Assembly: GCA_965230565.1 (NCBI GenBank) | Contig: CBDDLH010000005.1 | Span: 186,001-250,000, forward strand | Reading direction: 5' to 3' | Origin: BCD1 sp965230565 | GTDB lineage: Bacteria > Bacteroidota > Bacteroidia > Chitinophagales > Saprospiraceae | DNA length: 64,000 bases | In this document: piece after piece, positions 54,001 to 62,631 of the stretch | Layout: each line of letters begins with the position of its first letter | Position numbering within the stretch: the first letter of the stretch is position 1 | Position numbers and translations under genes: made by a program | Notes under the pieces: generated by a model | The model's database searches: none | What the model saw: the letters and a program-made list of their open reading frames with translations, nothing else | What the model was told of the DNA's origin: nothing

Positions 54001-56008
54001 CCGTTGTCTTATAAACCAAGTACCCCTGATACACGATAAAAGAGACCAACATCAGAAACAGTAGTTTGAATCGGAGTAAGAAACGGAGAATATTTTCATA
54101 GAAAAAGATAATTAAGTAAAAGAAGCCTATTAAGCCACCAGCAAGAATGACAATAAAAAAGAAATTGGTCAATGTACTTTTATTTACGCCAAGAGGCATC
54201 CAAACTGCTGCCAAGAGCCAAGCAACAATTAAGGCGTATAAAACATTAGTACAAACAGAAAGAATATTAGCGTTTCTATCTGAACTAAATTGTTGTACAA
54301 GGAGGTATAAAATACCTGCTATTCCCACAACTACCAGGATACTTCCTATGAATGGATGATAAGCGAGCCCAACAATTCCACCAGTGATAACCGCCAAACC
54401 GTTTAGGATGTAGGAGATTATTTTTCGATTGGACTTGAACGAAAAAACGGTGTGTGCCAATGGGGGAATAATAGTGATAGCGACAATGATTGAAGCCATC
54501 AAAGCAAAGGTTTTGGTGAATGCCAGGGGTTTAAACAATTTGCCCTCAGCAGCCTCCATTGTAAATACAGGTAGGAATGAAATCACCGTAGTAGCAACAG
54601 CGGTAATTACTGCAGAGGCCACCTCGGTTGTTGCTTCATAAACACTTTCCAAGAGCGATTCTTCCGGAGGAGCATCCTCAATTCTTTTGACCATACTTTC
54701 TATTAGTACAATACCCATATCCACCATAGTACCGATGGCGATGGCAATACCAGACAATGCAACAATATTGGCATCTACCCCAAAATATTTCATGGCAATA
54801 AAGCACATCAACACAGCGACAGGTAAAGTGCCAGAAACAAGAAGAGATGATTTCAGGTTCAGTAGCATTAAAATCACTACGATGATAGTAATCAAAATTT
54901 CAAGAGTAAGAGCTTCCTGCAGTGTACCGATTGTTTCATTTATCAATTGAGTACGATCATAGAAGGGGACGATTTTAACTTGAGATACTGTGCTATCCCG
55001 AAGCCTCTTAGTTGGGAGTCCCGGCTCCATTTCAGCTATTTTCGCTTTCACGTTATTGATTACCTCCAGTGGATTTGCCCCATATCTGGCAATAACAACA
55101 CCGCCTACCGCTTCTGTTCCTGATTTATCCAGCACCCCTCTTCGAGTAGCAGGAGCAATATTAACTTTAGCGATATCACGGATACGGATAGGGACATTAT
55201 CGCTGACTTTGACCACACTTTTTTCGATATCCTCCACATTTTTGACGTAACCAAGCCCTCTGACAAAATATTCTGCAAGGTTTATTTCAACAGTTTGGGC
55301 CCCGATATCAATATTGCTACTTTTAACAGCATTCATGACCTGCTCCAAATTAATATTATTAACCTTCATTGCATCGGGGTCAACGTCCACCTGGTATTCT
55401 TTTACAAACCCTCCGATGGACGCTACCTCTGCCACACCTTCAGCAGAGGATAAACCATATCGGACATAAAAATCCTGAATAGTTCTAAGTTCATGTAAAT
55501 CCCATCCTCCAGTGGGATTATCATCCTGGTCGCGGCCTTCGAGTGTGTACCAATAGATTTGCCCCAATGCTGTAGCATCAGCCCCCAGGGTAGGTTGTAC
55601 ATCATCCGGTAGGGTATTGGCAGGTAGAGAATTTAGTTTTTCAAGAATTCGGCTTCTACTCCAGTAGAACTCTACATCATCATTAAAAATCACATAGATG
55701 CTAGAGAAGCCGAACATAGAATTACTACGGATACTCTTGACCCCAGGAATACCGAGCAATGCTGTAGTTAAAGGATAGGTGATCTGGTCTTCTACATCTT
55801 GAGGAGAACGTCCCATCCAATTGGTAAAAACGATCTGTTGATTTTCCCCGATGTCAGGGATGGCATCTACCGCAACAGGGTTGCGAGGTAGTTCTGTGAT
55901 GCCAAAATCAAAAGGAGCAGTTACCAGTCCCCAGCCAACAAATAGCAAGAGGAAGAGATAAGCAACCAGTTTATTTTCCAGGAAGAACCGGACAAAATTA
56001 TTTAACAT
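51098..56008 (-). CDS. CusA/CzcA-type RND efflux pump fused to a TolC-like outer-membrane factor
   Basis: 1636 residues in one uninterrupted frame. Residues 1 to about 1215 are an HME-RND pump: start LNNFVRFFLENKLVAYLFLLLF, NWMGRSPQDVEDQITYPLT, and the proton-relay helix GTMVDMGIVLIESM at about residue 430. About 130 residues after TM6 (roughly 525-660) carry several extra hydrophobic helices not present in E. coli CusA. Residues about 1216-1245 (NKGVLTVISIGLISTLSSTPVSGQ) look like an internal signal peptide, and 1246-1636 are a TolC-like factor (coiled coils, VESGKATAADVLRVQLKIEEFQQELEILE). In one chain it supplies inner- and outer-membrane parts of a tripartite copper/silver exporter with the CusB-like protein; cleavage at the internal signal seems necessary. 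Confidence 0.92.
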   Translation of the reverse strand: MLNNFVRFFLENKLVAYLFLLLFVGWGLVTAPFDFGITELPRNPVAVDAIPDIGENQQIVFTNWMGRSPQDVEDQITYPLTTALLGIPGVKSIRSNSMFGFSSIYVIFNDDVEFYWSRSRILEKLNSLPANTLPDDVQPTLGADATALGQIYWYTLEGRDQDDNPTGGWDLHELRTIQDFYVRYGLSSAEGVAEVASIGGFVKEYQVDVDPDAMKVNNINLEQVMNAVKSSNIDIGAQTVEINLAEYFVRGLGYVKNVEDIEKSVVKVSDNVPIRIRDIAKVNIAPATRRGVLDKSGTEAVGGVVIARYGANPLEVINNVKAKIAEMEPGLPTKRLRDSTVSQVKIVPFYDRTQLINETIGTLQEALTLEILITIIVVILMLLNLKSSLLVSGTLPVAVLMCFIAMKYFGVDANIVALSGIAIAIGTMVDMGIVLIESMVKRIEDAPPEESLLESVYEATTEVASAVITAVATTVISFLPVFTMEAAEGKLFKPLAFTKTFALMASIIVAITIIPPLAHTVFSFKSNRKIISYILNGLAVITGGIVGLAYHPFIGSILVVVGIAGILYLLVQQFSSDRNANILSVCTNVLYALIVAWLLAAVWMPLGVNKSTLTNFFFIVILAGGLIGFFYLIIFFYENILRFLLRFKLLFLMLVSFIVYQGYLVYKTTGEEFMPALDEGSFLLMPTSMPHSGMQENIKNLRLLDMAVTAIPEVETVVGKAGRVNSALDPAPMSMYENVILYKSEYKTNDKGHRIRFKYQNGAYARDEFGELIPDKNGRYFRQWRDEINSPDDIWNEIVNATKIPGVTSAPKLQPIETRLVMLQTGMRAPMGIKVRGGDLATIEAFGLQLEKHLKDVDGVKDAAVFADRIVGKPYLLLDIDRDAISRHGLSVGKVQQYIQAAIGGMTMTTTVEGRERYAIRIRYPRELRNDPETLERIYIPTAAGQQIPLGNLVTIRYEQGAQSIKSEDGFLIGYVLFDREDDFSEVEVVTNAQNYLQSQIDNGILEVPAGVSFRFAGNYEQQVRASKRLSIVVPIALAIIFLILYFQFNSVTISAMVFTGVFIAFAGGFIMIGLYDTNWFLNFEFFGTNMRDLFQIRTINLSVAVWVGFLALFGIATDDGVLVATFLKDSFKKNKPTSIEGIRDAVVEGGLRRVRPAMMTTATTILALLPVLTSTGRGADIMLPMAIPSFGGMTLQMITMFTVPVLYSLWQEWSLRIEKFKLNKGVLTVISIGLISTLSSTPVSGQSLDHLMEKSLAENLELKVLEQEYLAALEKAPQLSQLPDPEVGIGTFPLPVETRLGAQTARLSATQMFPWFGTLDSKATLENAKAKALFERVFVEQLNLLYKVKTAYFRLYEIHQSQIIIQKSVALFKTLEQLALTKVESGKATAADVLRVQLKIEEFQQELEILETAKTNPITTINQLLNRSLNTPVIPSDSLSFAQLPLDKDTIAKHIQLHHPMLRMFELQQEISKQAISLNELNAKPSFGVGLDYILVNQRSDAAPINNGRDILQLRASVKIPLFREKFKAKRTEENLKIAALENRKTDMLSLFNAAIEQTYADQQIAQLKMELYKKQIEITQAAINILESEYSSDGTNFDELLQLENELIGYDLKTLKTIVKSHMNKAMVEKYISI

Positions 56009-56161
56009 ACCACATATACTTTCTTTATTTAGTAAATGCTTAAACTGCGAGCATTAGCAAATGACCTACAGTAGAAGCCTAAATACACCATAAAGCCAGC
56101 AGTCCTACTTGTTAAGGGAGCAAGTAAGCTGAGAACATTTAATGGTTAAAGAAAGTATTGG

Positions 56162-56623
56162 CTATAAAAGGAAAGATTGAATTAGGACAGGGATATCCTT
56201 AAAGATTAGAGGTGGTTTATAATTAGTAAAGCCAAGCGTGTCTTGGGCTATAGGCGATACAGATAGAAATACAATTGCGTAAGCTTTGAGAAACAATTGT
56301 AGTGGCGGAGTAAGAACAAGTTCAGCTTTATCTATTTTACTGATTTCATTAGTCTGACAATGAAGCGTTTTATGAGCACAGCAAGCTTTTTTCTGGATGG
56401 CATTATTCTTTTTTTGTGCGGCTGTTTTTTTATGGTGTACGCAACTTTGCTGAAGTTTTGAATCTGCCATATCCTGACAGGTTTTTGCCTTACCAATAAG
56501 ATTAAACGTTTTAAGCTTACCACCACAAAAGTGCATATCCATAGTAAAACCAGCTGAAGATACAAACATCAGCAAAGCCATAGTAAAGGCAAAAAGTCGA
56601 TATGTTTGTTTTAGTCTTACCAT
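56162..56623 (-). CDS. HYC_CC_PP-family exported protein
   Basis: 153 residues. Signal peptide, then FTMDMHFCGGKLKTFNLIGKAKTCQDM, KKACCAHKTLHCQ and a hydrophobic C-terminal part ending in PPLIFKDIPVLIQSFLL. The spaced HFCGG, CC-H and final PPL..D-P motifs match the Bacteroidota HYC_CC_PP family, regularly found with metal-efflux genes. First gene of the minus-strand metal block; role unknown. Confidence 0.82.
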   Translation of the reverse strand: MVRLKQTYRLFAFTMALLMFVSSAGFTMDMHFCGGKLKTFNLIGKAKTCQDMADSKLQQSCVHHKKTAAQKKNNAIQKKACCAHKTLHCQTNEISKIDKAELVLTPPLQLFLKAYAIVFLSVSPIAQDTLGFTNYKPPLIFKDIPVLIQSFLL

Positions 56624-56930
56624 CGTACAGTAACCAAAGGTAATAATTTAATTCCTTGTAGGATTACAAAATTTTGATTTTGTTTTATAAATCTTTGGCA
56701 TTTTAATCACTATGGCCATCCCTGGTTGATGGTTGAATGTTAGCCAGTACGCTCTTGTAGGTACAACTACAAAAACTACCCTTCACATTAAAATTGGCAT
56801 ATTGAATGGAGAGGAGTTACAGGAAGTGTAACAAAAAAAAAGAGTCCACGTTACATATGGATAATGTTAAAGTGTCTTGGATAAGACACTTTAACATTGT
56901 TTTTTTTAATCCATTAAATGGCACTCAACG
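56624..56930. other. Divergent regulatory region of the metal island
   Basis: 307 bases between divergent genes, no ORF. Contains the strong hairpin at 56863-56898 directly before the plus-strand start, and a small dyad TTGTAG..CTACAA near 56755. Confidence 0.5.
56863..56907 (+). promoter_or_regulatory. Terminator-like hairpin in the leader of the porin-like gene
   Basis: Perfect 16-bp arms (AATGTTAAAGTGTCTT and its complement) with a GGAT loop, followed by G and eight T, ending 24 bp before the ATG at 56931. No plus-strand gene precedes it within 15 kb, so it may act as an attenuator for that gene rather than as a terminator of an upstream operon. Confidence 0.6.
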
Positions 56931-58280
56931 ATGAGAAAATTCTTATTAGCATTCGTTTCCATTCTATTTGTGCAGATGGCTATTTGTCAGGATAGCACAA
57001 GCATACAAACTAAACCTATTGAAGTCCAGGCCGAGGAGAGGGGGCTTGTAAAACTACATTCAGAATATTCCTTTTTGATGTTGGACCCGGTAAATAACTT
57101 ACGTAAAGTGGAAATTTTGCTAAAAGAAAAAGCCAGAGGTGGGTTAAATAACAGCAATTTATACATTGGGGCTTCTCTGATTTCAATAATGGACTATCAG
57201 CATTCGAATACAGATTCAAAGTTTGCCTATTTGATGCGACATCCGACATCAAATAACCAAATAGGAAAAACAGTGAGCGAAGCTGTGATTCATTCTGCAC
57301 AATTGGGACTGACAGGAGTAGTGAATAAGTGGTTATCAGTTTATGGAGAATTATTGTATAATCCTGAGCAGAGCTTTGGAAGCGGAACAATTACATCATT
57401 AGGACGCAACCAACTTCAACTACGCAAGGGGTATATTCTTTTAGGAGATTTAAACAAATTACCACTTTATATAGCTGTAGGAAAAATGGATGCCAATTTT
57501 GGACAGACGGGCAGTGTTAATCCTTTCACCAATTCTACGATGTGGCATGCATTTGGTGGCTTGGGCTATGGGGCTTTAGTTGGTTTTGACAAAAAAGGAT
57601 TTAACGTCTCCTTTATGGCTATTCAGGGAGGAGCGCAATTTAGAGCCCTGCATGCACCTGTGGATACTACGAATGTACCATCGAAGTTGAATAATTTTGC
57701 AGTAGATGCAAATTATTCATTCAGATTAGCTGAAAACAGTAGTTTTTTGATAGGAGGATCTTATTTACATGGTTCTGCATATTGTCAGGGGTTTCCTGTT
57801 TTTCATTTTATGCCTTGTAGAGAGAACAACCCTGCTTCGACAGTATATGCAAGTCTGAATTTAGGCAACAGGTTTTATTTGAAAGGAGGATATGCTATTA
57901 CATCTAATGTTTGGGATGGGACACATAATCCTACACCTCCATTAAATGAGTTTGAGGCTGCCAAAGTAAGCTCTATGGATATAGGTGCGAAGTATAATTT
58001 CAAATCAAAAGGAAAGATCAATTACTGTCTGTCTCTTGAATTTTCAGATTTTGTGGCGGGGCCTGAAGGTTCACCCTGGCATCGGCAAACACAGACGGTG
58101 TTAGGTTTAACTGGTATGATTCAAAATTCTTCCAAGTTATTTTTGGAAGTTTTCAGAACAACTGGTTATTCTCCCTTGAATTTTATAAGTGGAGGTAACT
58201 TTGAAGATCCTGGCGTTACACATAGTGATGCTGATGCTCGAAGTATTGGACTTGTATTAGGGGGGCAAATTACCCTTTAG
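56931..58280 (+). CDS. Outer-membrane beta-barrel (LbtU/porin-like) protein
   Basis: 449 residues. Signal peptide (MRKFLLAFVSILFVQMAICQ), a short linker and coiled segment (LDPVNNLRKVEILLKEKA), then alternating beta strands to a terminal amphipathic strand (SIGLVLGGQITL). LYIAVGKMDANFGQTGSVNPFTNSTMWHAFGG resembles LbtU-type siderophore porins. Two Cys in AYCQGFPVFHFMPCREN may form a loop disulfide. The only plus-strand gene in the island; possible metal or chelate uptake is inference. Confidence 0.68.
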   Translation: MRKFLLAFVSILFVQMAICQDSTSIQTKPIEVQAEERGLVKLHSEYSFLMLDPVNNLRKVEILLKEKARGGLNNSNLYIGASLISIMDYQHSNTDSKFAYLMRHPTSNNQIGKTVSEAVIHSAQLGLTGVVNKWLSVYGELLYNPEQSFGSGTITSLGRNQLQLRKGYILLGDLNKLPLYIAVGKMDANFGQTGSVNPFTNSTMWHAFGGLGYGALVGFDKKGFNVSFMAIQGGAQFRALHAPVDTTNVPSKLNNFAVDANYSFRLAENSSFLIGGSYLHGSAYCQGFPVFHFMPCRENNPASTVYASLNLGNRFYLKGGYAITSNVWDGTHNPTPPLNEFEAAKVSSMDIGAKYNFKSKGKINYCLSLEFSDFVAGPEGSPWHRQTQTVLGLTGMIQNSSKLFLEVFRTTGYSPLNFISGGNFEDPGVTHSDADARSIGLVLGGQITL

Positions 58281-58370
58281 ACGACCTGATATCTAATCCA
58301 GCATTAGAAGCGGTTTTGACCGTCAGAAATTCAATAAAAGTCAGGCATTTTGAATTTTATATTCAAGAAT

Positions 58371-58405
58371 AAGCTCGACCTTCGCATTTTGCGAAAGTCG
58401 AGCTT
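58371..58405. terminator. Bidirectional terminator between convergent genes
   Basis: AAGCTCGACCTTCGCA / TGCGAAAGTCGAGCTT, 16-bp arms with one mismatch and a TTT loop. Lies between the convergent porin-like and tyrosinase genes. T-runs are weak on both sides. Confidence 0.6.
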
Positions 58406-58469
58406 TGATACTATACAGTTATTTTATTTACGAAATTAGTTTTATTTAATATTTCTGACATGGTAAAAT

Positions 58470-61100
58470 TTAGGAACAATCCTTATCCACCTCCTGGAGG
58501 ACGGCTTTTAGCATATCGGGATTTTTTATAATTGCCCCTAAGCGATCAGCTAGTCTGAGTTTTGCACCTGGTATCGGTTTTCCTGGAGAATATTTAGCAC
58601 AATAGATTTCAAGACATTTTTTTAGTTCATCCAAATCTATTTCTGAACGTTTTAGCGCTCCCTGAATTCCTTTTACTTCCAATAAGCAGCTCATCAATTT
58701 ACAAAAGCGGTCATTTTGTTTATTTGGATCATCTTTTGAGCTTGGTGGGGGATTATCACCACCTTTCCAAACAGCACCAGTAAGGCTTTGTTCCCTGGTG
58801 AAGCGTCTACTTCTAAAGGTTCTGCCCCTAGCTACGATTCGAAAATGATAAATTCCAGGTAAATTAGCATTTACAGTTGCTTCAAATATGCCGGGTTCAA
58901 TTTCTGCCATAGACAGAATAGTCTCTGTATTATCAGGTCGCTTTAACTCCGCGCGGCAATTCGCACGAGCTGCAACAGGAACTCCATATTCTGTAAGTAT
59001 AGCACGGACAGTCATTTCTGCACCAGGTTCGTTGCTATTTTGAATGATCATGGCTTTCATTCGTAGATTAGAATAAGCATGAACATTAAAACTATAGTGG
59101 ATGCCATGTGCGACAGCCCGGGCATGCATCTTTGGATAATTATCCAGTGCTGCAAGATATTTTCTATAATTCTTAGAATCTACTCTTATAATTGCATGCC
59201 ATTGTCCGGCTTGCTCTTCAAATTTACCCAATGGGATAGGTAAACCCACTTTATAGTGTGCTACCTGGTTGCGCATTTCGAAAGATGCAACTGGATGCGC
59301 TCCTGCTACTGCTGGATTAATAATTTCCCCATTGGGAGATTCAAGTTCCCAGGAAATAGCATAAGGGGCCGGAGACAACAAAATTGCTTTAGCAGTAATA
59401 TCCGTTTCATTTAGCCAAAAGGGAATTCGATGTTCTTGCCCTGGCCTGATAAAACCTTCAGGGTCTAGAACTATCTGGTTATTGGTAACACCTGCCAGTA
59501 TTTGTTGGTAGTATTTTGCCAATCTAAAATACGCATCAGGTGAAAGATCCCCTGTCATTACCATGTATCCACGATTGCCATTGCAGAGTGTCTGTAGCGC
59601 TGCCGGATTAATAACTTCAGCTCTTCCGAGGCCAATAGCATAAATATGACCATTTAAAGAAGTAACTAAATCTGAGACATCAGAAATGTAGCGACGAGTA
59701 TGAGGACCGTGGTCCTCTTCACCGTCAGTAAGCACAATCATTGCCTTTACATCATAGCCAGTTACCGGGTCGAGAATACCGTGTGCAAATGCTACGCCTT
59801 CGCCTATAGATGTCCAGCCATCTTCATTTGCAGAATAACTAGCTATAGCGCCATTTATGTTGAATTTTCCTGTTCCGGCGGCTGAAGTCATTCCAATACC
59901 AGGATGTGCATCTTGGTCAAAGCTACAAACAGCCATCGCATGTTCGTCTTCAATAACATCTACAGCAGTAGGAGCTGAAAATTTTAGCACATCCTCTCTT
60001 GTGATATCAGGAGCAATTCCTGAGTCATAATTCATGCTATTAGATTGATCTAATACCATCACAACAGCAGCACTAGGCCTACTAATGGTGTTACCACTCA
60101 AATTGACAAGGAACTCTTCCCCAGTTTCATCACACCGTATGGTGGCATTGCCTGTAGGACTGTCACCCTCATTTACGCCCAAATAGCTAAACCAGACCCG
60201 TGCCTTTGTATCAAGCATGGGGTCTGCTGTAACTGGTGAGACCATCAAGCCAAAGGTTTCGCTTACCGCTTTTCCATCCTCATTTGGGCCATCAATTACG
60301 GTAAAGTGAGCGGGTTCGCAGGCATTGAAGCTAAAGACAGCAGCACCAAGGCGTGTTTCACTTTCTGGAACATCAATAAAGTTGACTGTTGGTGTATCCA
60401 GGCTCACTTCAGGTTGATCCTGTATAAACCCAGCTGGGTATTGATATAAATTAATTATCCGATGATCAAGCACATCCGCTGGAGTAGTAGCTACAGATTG
60501 CATTGGATCGTTTAGTCCAAAACCAGCACCACTTGAAACAAAAGATGCTCCAGGATGAAGCAATTGCCATTGTGCCCAAAGCAGATCAATCCAACAATGA
60601 TGGAGGTAAAATACAGGATCACCAGGAGAACCCAAATCTGCCATTACGCCTTCTACCCATCTATGGGGGGCGTTGTGAATAATGACTTCCAGGTCTACCC
60701 TAAATCTATCATAAGTGTTTAAGTCAAGCGTGTCTTGAACTTGCTGTGGAGTTGGCAAGTCATCAGCACCAAGTGCCCGATTTAAGCCCCAGTCTTCATC
60801 AAAAGGCCCCAAGAAGTTATCTGCCCATAGTGGGCCATTAGTACTGGTATCGACGGTTGAATTCCAATAGGGGATAGAGATATCGGGATGATAAGTACGA
60901 AGAGCGTCTTCAAATCGCCAGAGAAAATCACGGTGCCAGGGTAAAAAGTGAGACGTACCATGAATGCCGGCGCCAAAGAAGGTTTCATGTTCGTTAGCGA
61001 ATTGATCAATTACACCTGTTGACTTCAAATGGTAAAGTGCCTGTACAAAGCGTTCGCGCTCAACGTTGTTGAGGTCAAGATAATTTTTTCGACAACGCAT
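58470..61100 (-). CDS. Tyrosinase fused to a von Willebrand A domain
   Basis: 876 residues, no signal peptide. Tyrosinase domain in residues 1 to about 180. CuA ligands are probably H38, H47 (GIHGTSHF) and H56 (PWHRDFLWRFE); CuB ligands are H142, H146 (HNAPHRW) and H167 or H168 (DPVFYLHHCWIDLLWAQW). A linker domain (about 230-340) is followed by a VWA domain with the MIDAS D-x-S-x-S in VLDQSNSM near residue 350 and IVLTDGEEDHGPH. Then come beta-rich domains and a C-terminal helical segment. Type 3 copper enzymes oxidise phenols. The VWA part suggests binding of a partner or matrix. Six bases after a small upstream gene. Confidence 0.9.
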   Translation of the reverse strand: MRCRKNYLDLNNVERERFVQALYHLKSTGVIDQFANEHETFFGAGIHGTSHFLPWHRDFLWRFEDALRTYHPDISIPYWNSTVDTSTNGPLWADNFLGPFDEDWGLNRALGADDLPTPQQVQDTLDLNTYDRFRVDLEVIIHNAPHRWVEGVMADLGSPGDPVFYLHHCWIDLLWAQWQLLHPGASFVSSGAGFGLNDPMQSVATTPADVLDHRIINLYQYPAGFIQDQPEVSLDTPTVNFIDVPESETRLGAAVFSFNACEPAHFTVIDGPNEDGKAVSETFGLMVSPVTADPMLDTKARVWFSYLGVNEGDSPTGNATIRCDETGEEFLVNLSGNTISRPSAAVVMVLDQSNSMNYDSGIAPDITREDVLKFSAPTAVDVIEDEHAMAVCSFDQDAHPGIGMTSAAGTGKFNINGAIASYSANEDGWTSIGEGVAFAHGILDPVTGYDVKAMIVLTDGEEDHGPHTRRYISDVSDLVTSLNGHIYAIGLGRAEVINPAALQTLCNGNRGYMVMTGDLSPDAYFRLAKYYQQILAGVTNNQIVLDPEGFIRPGQEHRIPFWLNETDITAKAILLSPAPYAISWELESPNGEIINPAVAGAHPVASFEMRNQVAHYKVGLPIPLGKFEEQAGQWHAIIRVDSKNYRKYLAALDNYPKMHARAVAHGIHYSFNVHAYSNLRMKAMIIQNSNEPGAEMTVRAILTEYGVPVAARANCRAELKRPDNTETILSMAEIEPGIFEATVNANLPGIYHFRIVARGRTFRSRRFTREQSLTGAVWKGGDNPPPSSKDDPNKQNDRFCKLMSCLLEVKGIQGALKRSEIDLDELKKCLEIYCAKYSPGKPIPGAKLRLADRLGAIIKNPDMLKAVLQEVDKDCS

Positions 61101-61106
61101 ATTAAA

Positions 61107-61355
61107 TTATTTTCCTTTGGTTTTAGAATGGGGTTTATTTTGGGACTCTTTAATTTTTGACTTTTGTTCGATAGACTTTTGAGCAAGAGCTATCAGATCA
61201 TCGGCCCAATCATAGGCATTTCCATGTAAATAGTACTTTCCATTAGGTAATTGACCGTACTTTACTTCAATGTCATCAATAAATAACTTTTGAGAATCTT
61301 CAATCTCTCGTAGTTCAATTTGATGACCTTTATACTGTTTCTTTTTGGTTTCCAT
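61107..61355 (-). CDS. Small protein coupled to the tyrosinase gene
   Basis: 82 residues, no signal peptide: KGHQIELREIEDSQKLFIDDIEVKYGQLPNGKYYLHGNAYDWADDLIALAQKSIEQK then a Lys-rich tail. Not recognised. It ends 6 bp before the tyrosinase start, so the two are co-translated. By position it could be a tyrosinase helper (as caddie proteins are elsewhere), but it has few His and no Cys, so this is only a guess. Confidence 0.65.
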   Translation of the reverse strand: METKKKQYKGHQIELREIEDSQKLFIDDIEVKYGQLPNGKYYLHGNAYDWADDLIALAQKSIEQKSKIKESQNKPHSKTKGK

Positions 61356-61448
61356 ATGGGATAGTGTTGTTATATTGAACTAATTGAATAATTACAGCCC
61401 TTCTCAAAATTAAGTACTTTAAGAAATATTGTAAACAAGCTGTTATTA

Positions 61449-61898
61449 TCAAAAAATGACATTTTTTTGCCAATTTATAACATCTGCCTCCAATTGATTC
61501 CGAAACTGATGGGGTGTTTCTTTGAGTACTCTTTGAAAGGCTCTTATAAAGGTAGACGGGTATTTGAACCCGGTTTGTGATGCAATTTCATTAATGGATA
61601 ATTCTGAATTAGTAAGCAAAGCAATAGCTTTTTTGAGTCGGAAGAGCAGTAAGAATTTCCCTGGGCTTATACCAGTATGTTTTTTTATTTTTCTATGGAC
61701 CTGCATTGGGCATGAGCATAATAACTGGCTCATCATTCTAATATCAAAATGATGCTCTTTATAGTTTTCTTCGAGGATTAGAATTAACCGATTGAGAAAT
61801 GGCGTTAATTGGTGAGTGGTAAAATCATGGATTTGTACGGAGTATTCTGATATTGGCGTCAGAAGATTTGGTATTGGATTTGGGGGAAAACCAGCCAT
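61449..61898 (-). CDS. AraC-type HTH regulator (DNA-binding domain only)
   Basis: 149 residues. A short N-terminal extension, then two AraC-type HTH motifs: MMSQLLCSCPMQVHRKIKKHTGISPGKFLLLFRLKKAIALL and INEIASQTGFKYPSTFIRAFQRVLKETPHQFR. There is no sensor domain; small stand-alone HTH_18 proteins of this kind often sit next to their target. Probably regulates the tyrosinase pair downstream. Confidence 0.85.
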   Translation of the reverse strand: MAGFPPNPIPNLLTPISEYSVQIHDFTTHQLTPFLNRLILILEENYKEHHFDIRMMSQLLCSCPMQVHRKIKKHTGISPGKFLLLFRLKKAIALLTNSELSINEIASQTGFKYPSTFIRAFQRVLKETPHQFRNQLEADVINWQKNVIF

Positions 61899-62235
61899 AA
61901 TGAATTGGGGTTAAGTTAACAATTGGCTGTTCTGTTTTATTTATTCAGGTTTCATCAAGTTAACCATTAATTATCAGACAATCAAGTTTTTATAAAAGTT
62001 GGATAGCCAGATTAATTTTCCATGGCTAAAAAAACGCTTGTATTTTATGGTTTTATTTTCAAATTGGTCTGATTAGTTTATTGGGTTGGCTTTGTTGACT
62101 TGTAATTGTTTGATTGGGTTTATTTATTAGCTTAATTCTATTAGAGCTTAGTTGGTTTAGGGTTTAGGGAATGTAAAATGTCTATTGGGTGCAAGGTTGG
62201 TTTAGTTGATTAGGTTGTTTGAGTTGACTAGTTGG
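61899..62235. repeat. Gene-free right edge of the island with G/T tract
   Basis: No ORF. The first 190 bases are A/T-rich and from about 62090 the G/T-rich degenerate repeat begins, including GGTTTAGGGTTTAGGGAATGTA, also found before the left direct repeat. Confidence 0.5.
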
Positions 62236-62625
62236 TTAGAGCTCCGTTACTTCCGCTTCTGGGTAGAAGATATTTTGAACATCGGCTTTGAACTGTTCGG
62301 TATTGAAGTCGAGGTTTAACTCCGGGTATCGGTCGATACCTTTGAGGAAGAGTTGCTTCATCATATCGAGGGCTTCTTCGGGGGAGGCGGCCATGAATTG
62401 GTCGTAGTCCAGTTGGAGGCTTAGCCCGAGTGTATTGGTATCAGTTTCAAATTCAATATCTTCTGGATGGTTTCGGGGATTAGGCATGGCAGTGTAAAAG
62501 AAAACAATATTCTTAACCGTGTCAGAATAATCAGTGGGGTCAAGTTCATCCACCAGTTTTTGAATAGCCTGATGATCGACTTTTTGTTCCGTTTCTTTTA
62601 CAACTGCCTTTGTGATAAATACCAT
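62236..62625 (-). CDS. Small acidic protein of unknown function (intact copy)
   Basis: 129 residues, soluble, Asp/Glu-rich: FITKAVVKETEQKVDHQAIQKLVDELDPTDYSDTVKNIVFFYTAMPNPRNHPEDIEFE. Not recognised. Intact parent of the truncated copy at 38907-39215. The upstream gene ends 6 bp before it, so it belongs to a two-gene operon. Confidence 0.72.
   Translation of the reverse strand: MVFITKAVVKETEQKVDHQAIQKLVDELDPTDYSDTVKNIVFFYTAMPNPRNHPEDIEFETDTNTLGLSLQLDYDQFMAASPEEALDMMKQLFLKGIDRYPELNLDFNTEQFKADVQNIFYPEAEVTEL
62256..62616. repeat. Island-flanking direct repeat, right copy
   Basis: Partner of 38918-39278 in the same orientation, equal in length. Here the homology lies within an intact gene, so this is probably the original. 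Confidence 0.85.
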
Positions 62626-62631
62626 ATAGCC

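Noticed and set aside
54147..55250. Plus-strand ORFs within the RND pump gene
   Set aside because: Antisense shadows of a long conserved transporter frame.
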